DNA of 6,886 nucleotides from Tardiphaga sp. (GTDB taxonomy: Bacteria; Pseudomonadota; Alphaproteobacteria; Rhizobiales; Xanthobacteraceae). Both the position numbers and the translations under genes were made by a program. Every line of letters starts with the position of its first letter. Within the stretch, counting starts at the first letter, position 1. The notes below the pieces were generated by a model that was not told where the DNA came from, made no database searches, and saw only the letters and a program-made list of their open reading frames with translations. Of this stretch, positions 5,256-6,886 are shown in pieces. The stretch lies in NCBI GenBank assembly GCA_028290765.1, contig JAQGJF010001017.1, positions 1-6,886 of the forward strand, given 5' to 3'.

Positions 5256-6548
5256 TTATCCGAGCCGGATGATCACGCCTTCATCTCCGCGCAGCATCAA
5301 CGGCGCCGCCGCCTCATCCTCGTCGCGATCGAGATGCGTCGACAGCAGCAGCGTTCCGTTGCCCTGCCAGGTCCAGCGCCGGGGATCGGGTGCCATATTG
5401 AGGCCGATCAGAAGCTCCGCATCTCCAACCGTCCGCTTATAGGCGACAACGTCGTTCAGGCTTCGCAGCGGTTGCTGCTCGCCGATCGACAAGGCCTGCT
5501 CGTCGCGGCGCAGCGTGATCAGCCGGCGATAAAGCGCGAGGATCGAGGTTGTGTCGGCCTGCTGCCGGGCGACATTGCGCTCGGCGGGGTCGCCCATCGG
5601 CAGCCACGGCTCCGCCGTGGAGAAGCCCCCGCGCGGACTGCCGTCCCAGCGTATCGGCGAGCGTTCCGGATCGCGGTTGAGGCCGTAGCCGCCGACCAGC
5701 TTTTCGAACGGATCCTGCACGCGCTGTTTCGGAATCTCGACCTGCTCCATGCCGATCTCGTCGCCGGCGAACAGGAACGGCGTGCCCTTCAGCGTCAGCA
5801 GCAGCACGGCGAGGACCCGCGCCCGGGCTTGCCCGAGGCGGCTGGCGACCCGCGGCTTGTCATGGCCGCCGATCACCCAGTCGGGCCAGGCGCCGTCCGG
5901 CAGCACGTTGAGGTAGGCATCGATTGCCGCCTGCAGCGAATGCGCATCCCAGGACGAGTCCAGCAGGGCGAAGTTGAGCGGCAGGTGCAGCCGCGGATTT
6001 GCGCCGGCGTAGAAATGACCGATCCGGTCGGTTTTGCCTTGCACTTCGCCGGCCAGCACGCGGTCGTCGAATTCGTCAATCACCCTGCGCATCTCCTCGA
6101 TGCACTGCATGGCCTCGGGACGGTCGTCGGAGAACACCGGTGTGAGGCGTTGCGGCGGCGGCATGGTCTCGTCGTAGTCCGGGTTCGACGGGTTGTCGCG
6201 CAGCAAGGCGTCCTTGATCAGCACGGCGCTGGCGTCGACGCGGAAGCCGTCGACCCCGCGTCGCAGCCAGAAGCGCATGACGTCGCACAGGCCGGCCTGC
6301 TGCAGGCGTTTTGCGATCAGGTCACGCTGCTCCTGCTGACGCCCAGCATCTGGGAGAGAAACTCCTGGGTGAGCGGAAGCGTCTCGCTGCCGATGAGAGA
6401 TCGCGGGCATCCAGTTGATCTTGTCGCCGGCGTGGTAGAGGATTTTTGCGTTCGGCGGATCCACGGCGACCAACTGCGGCTGCAGCATGGCGAGCACCGC
6501 GGGCGGCAAACCGGCAAGGAAATAATTCGATGTGTTCGACAGCGTCAT
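5256..6548 (-). CDS. chimeric ORF: Crp/Fnr remnant fused to an N-terminally truncated GH13 alpha-glucosidase/alpha-amylase (430 aa)
   Basis: Residues 88-430 belong to the GH13 family (alpha-glucosidase/alpha-amylase type, alpha-1,4 or alpha-1,6 glucan hydrolysis or transfer). They include region II GFRVDASAVL with nucleophile Asp105, region III LAGEVQ with acid/base Glu168, region IV GGHDKPR with His229-Asp230, and a C-terminal DUF3459-type beta domain (about 337-430). Intact relatives are, from memory, about 530 aa. The first 150 or so residues, including region I (the DxxxNH strand) and the first barrel strands, are absent. In their place residues 1-87 derive from a Crp/Fnr regulator: 1-45 in its own frame, about 46-76 an out-of-frame reading of its helix-turn-helix, and 77-87 (LIAKRLQQAGL) back in its own frame. 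The junction is near 6287. An incomplete barrel makes hydrolase activity unlikely, so I regard it as a pseudogene that keeps an open frame. A strong ribosome binding site (GAGAGGAG, 6562-6555) could still drive a chimeric protein. Confidence 0.85.
   Translation of the reverse strand: MTLSNTSNYFLAGLPPAVLAMLQPQLVAVDPPNAKILYHAGDKINWMPAISHRQRDASAHPGVSLPDAGRQQEQRDLIAKRLQQAGLCDVMRFWLRRGVDGFRVDASAVLIKDALLRDNPSNPDYDETMPPPQRLTPVFSDDRPEAMQCIEEMRRVIDEFDDRVLAGEVQGKTDRIGHFYAGANPRLHLPLNFALLDSSWDAHSLQAAIDAYLNVLPDGAWPDWVIGGHDKPRVASRLGQARARVLAVLLLTLKGTPFLFAGDEIGMEQVEIPKQRVQDPFEKLVGGYGLNRDPERSPIRWDGSPRGGFSTAEPWLPMGDPAERNVARQQADTTSILALYRRLITLRRDEQALSIGEQQPLRSLNDVVAYKRTVGDAELLIGLNMAPDPRRWTWQGNGTLLLSTHLDRDEDEAAAPLMLRGDEGVIIRLG
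6288..6548 (-). pseudogene. Crp/Fnr-family transcription regulator remnant
   Basis: The first 45 residues (MTLSNTSNYFLAGLPPAV..., ending AKILYHAGDKI) match the N-terminus of a Crp/Fnr-type regulator common in Bradyrhizobium, whose members are about 230-250 aa. The sequence then jumps, around 6405-6420, to the C-terminal DNA-binding domain. That domain is readable in another minus-strand frame at 6400-6320 as IGSETLPLTQEFLSQML and GVSRSSVT, a typical helix-turn-helix, which ends at TGA (6319-6317). One base appears missing there: GTGACCTGATC where GTGACCCTGATC would continue SVT-LIAKRLQQAGL. The nucleotide-binding beta barrel and dimer helix (roughly 100 residues) and the last part of the protein are gone. 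It cannot act as a normal cyclic-nucleotide or redox regulator. Confidence 0.8.
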
Positions 6549-6612
6549 GAGACGCTCCTCTCACAGGCAATGCGTCACTTGCCCAAGGCACAATGCTGAA
6601 CCGGGTGGGTCG

Positions 6613-6648
6613 ATTATACGATCGAGGTACTGGCGGGTCTGTCGTCAA
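6613..6648 (-). promoter_or_regulatory. possible promoter of the Crp/Fnr-derived ORF
   Basis: A perfect -10 hexamer TATAAT lies on the minus strand at 6618-6613, 65 nt before the start codon. The best -35 match, TTGACG (6648-6643), is 24 nt away, too far for a standard sigma-70 promoter, and no better hexamer lies at 16-18 nt. The site is plausible as the original regulator promoter only if the -35 contact is dispensable. The 338-nt stretch 6549-6886 holds no other convincing gene. Confidence 0.3.
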
Positions 6649-6826
6649 GGAAACACACCCTGCCAAAGGGATTCGCGAAGAGGACACGCTGTCGATCGGT
6701 GTCTCGTTGGTTCCTTCCGCAGGGTACACCAGAACTGCGAGAACAACGGATCGCGTTCGTCAGTTTGTTGCGCGTTCCCATCCGGCCGTGACGCGATGGT
6801 TGCGCCCGTCCTAAGAAAAGTGGTTG

Positions 6827-6851
6827 GGAACGAGTTCGCTTCACTCACGTT
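6827..6851 (+). promoter_or_regulatory. EcfG-type general stress promoter pointing out of the window
   Basis: GGAAC (6827-6831) and CGTT (6848-6851) match the EcfG consensus exactly, with a 16-nt spacer. Transcription would start near 6857-6860 and run off the right edge. AAAGGG at 6875-6880 could be the ribosome binding site of a gene starting just beyond 6886. The ATG at 6881 itself is too close to AAAGGG to be the likely start. Confidence 0.6.
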
Positions 6852-6886
6852 CGAAGTTGCGGGCAGACAATCCGAAAGGGATGAGA

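Noticed and set aside
5334..6599. 421-codon plus-strand frame opposite the GH13 chimera
   Set aside because: It is antisense to clear GH13 motifs, has no recognisable domain, and no ribosome binding site stood out.
6708..6780. Two GGAAC motifs on the minus strand upstream of the Crp/Fnr remnant as EcfG promoters
   Set aside because: Neither has CGTT at 16-17 nt; the nearest partial matches are at 21 and 25 nt.
6593..6814. 73-codon plus-strand frame, and overlapping minus-strand frames, in the right-hand gap
   Set aside because: No ribosome binding site, no recognisable motif and Arg/Thr-rich composition; more likely non-coding.

Overview
The window looks like a piece of a high-G+C alphaproteobacterial chromosome, most likely Bradyrhizobium or a close relative such as Rhodopseudomonas or Afipia. 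The evidence is the type of small orphan genes (a DUF6894 protein and others in the same style), a Crp/Fnr N-terminus of a kind I associate with that group, and three promoters matching the alphaproteobacterial general-stress sigma factor EcfG (GGAAC, 16-17 nt, CGTT). No tRNA, rRNA, CRISPR array or intact mobile element is visible.

Left part (1-2453): the 3' portion of a YdeP-type (FdhF-like) molybdopterin oxidoreductase gene, cut by the window edge, is followed after 39 nt by a small orphan gene with a good ribosome binding site. The two probably share a transcript. A DUF6894 gene (2454-2672, minus strand) converges on them.

Middle part (2673-4947): a 363-nt gap holds a possible structured RNA (2782-2887) and an EcfG-type promoter (2989-3013). 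That promoter sits just ahead of a run of plus-strand genes: a 72-aa DUF2188-like protein, a 99-aa orphan, a patatin-like phospholipase with a complete Ser-Asp dyad and, further on, a 55-aa single-pass membrane protein. A three-copy 11-bp tandem repeat lies between the 99-aa orphan and the patatin gene.

Right part (4948-6886): an 82-aa orphan on the minus strand has its own EcfG-type promoter (5215-5240). Upstream of it is a 430-aa minus-strand reading frame that is a chimera. Its start is a decayed Crp/Fnr regulator (N-terminus, large internal deletion, frameshifted helix-turn-helix). That is fused to the C-terminal two thirds of a GH13 alpha-glucosidase/alpha-amylase lacking the beginning of its barrel. 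The last 338 nt hold no convincing gene, but a third EcfG-type promoter (6827-6851) points out of the window.

The common thread is general stress: at least three separate transcription units in under 4 kb carry EcfG-type promoters, and the genes they drive here are small orphans. The most unusual object is the regulator-glycosidase chimera, whose reading frame stayed open because two frame changes cancel out.
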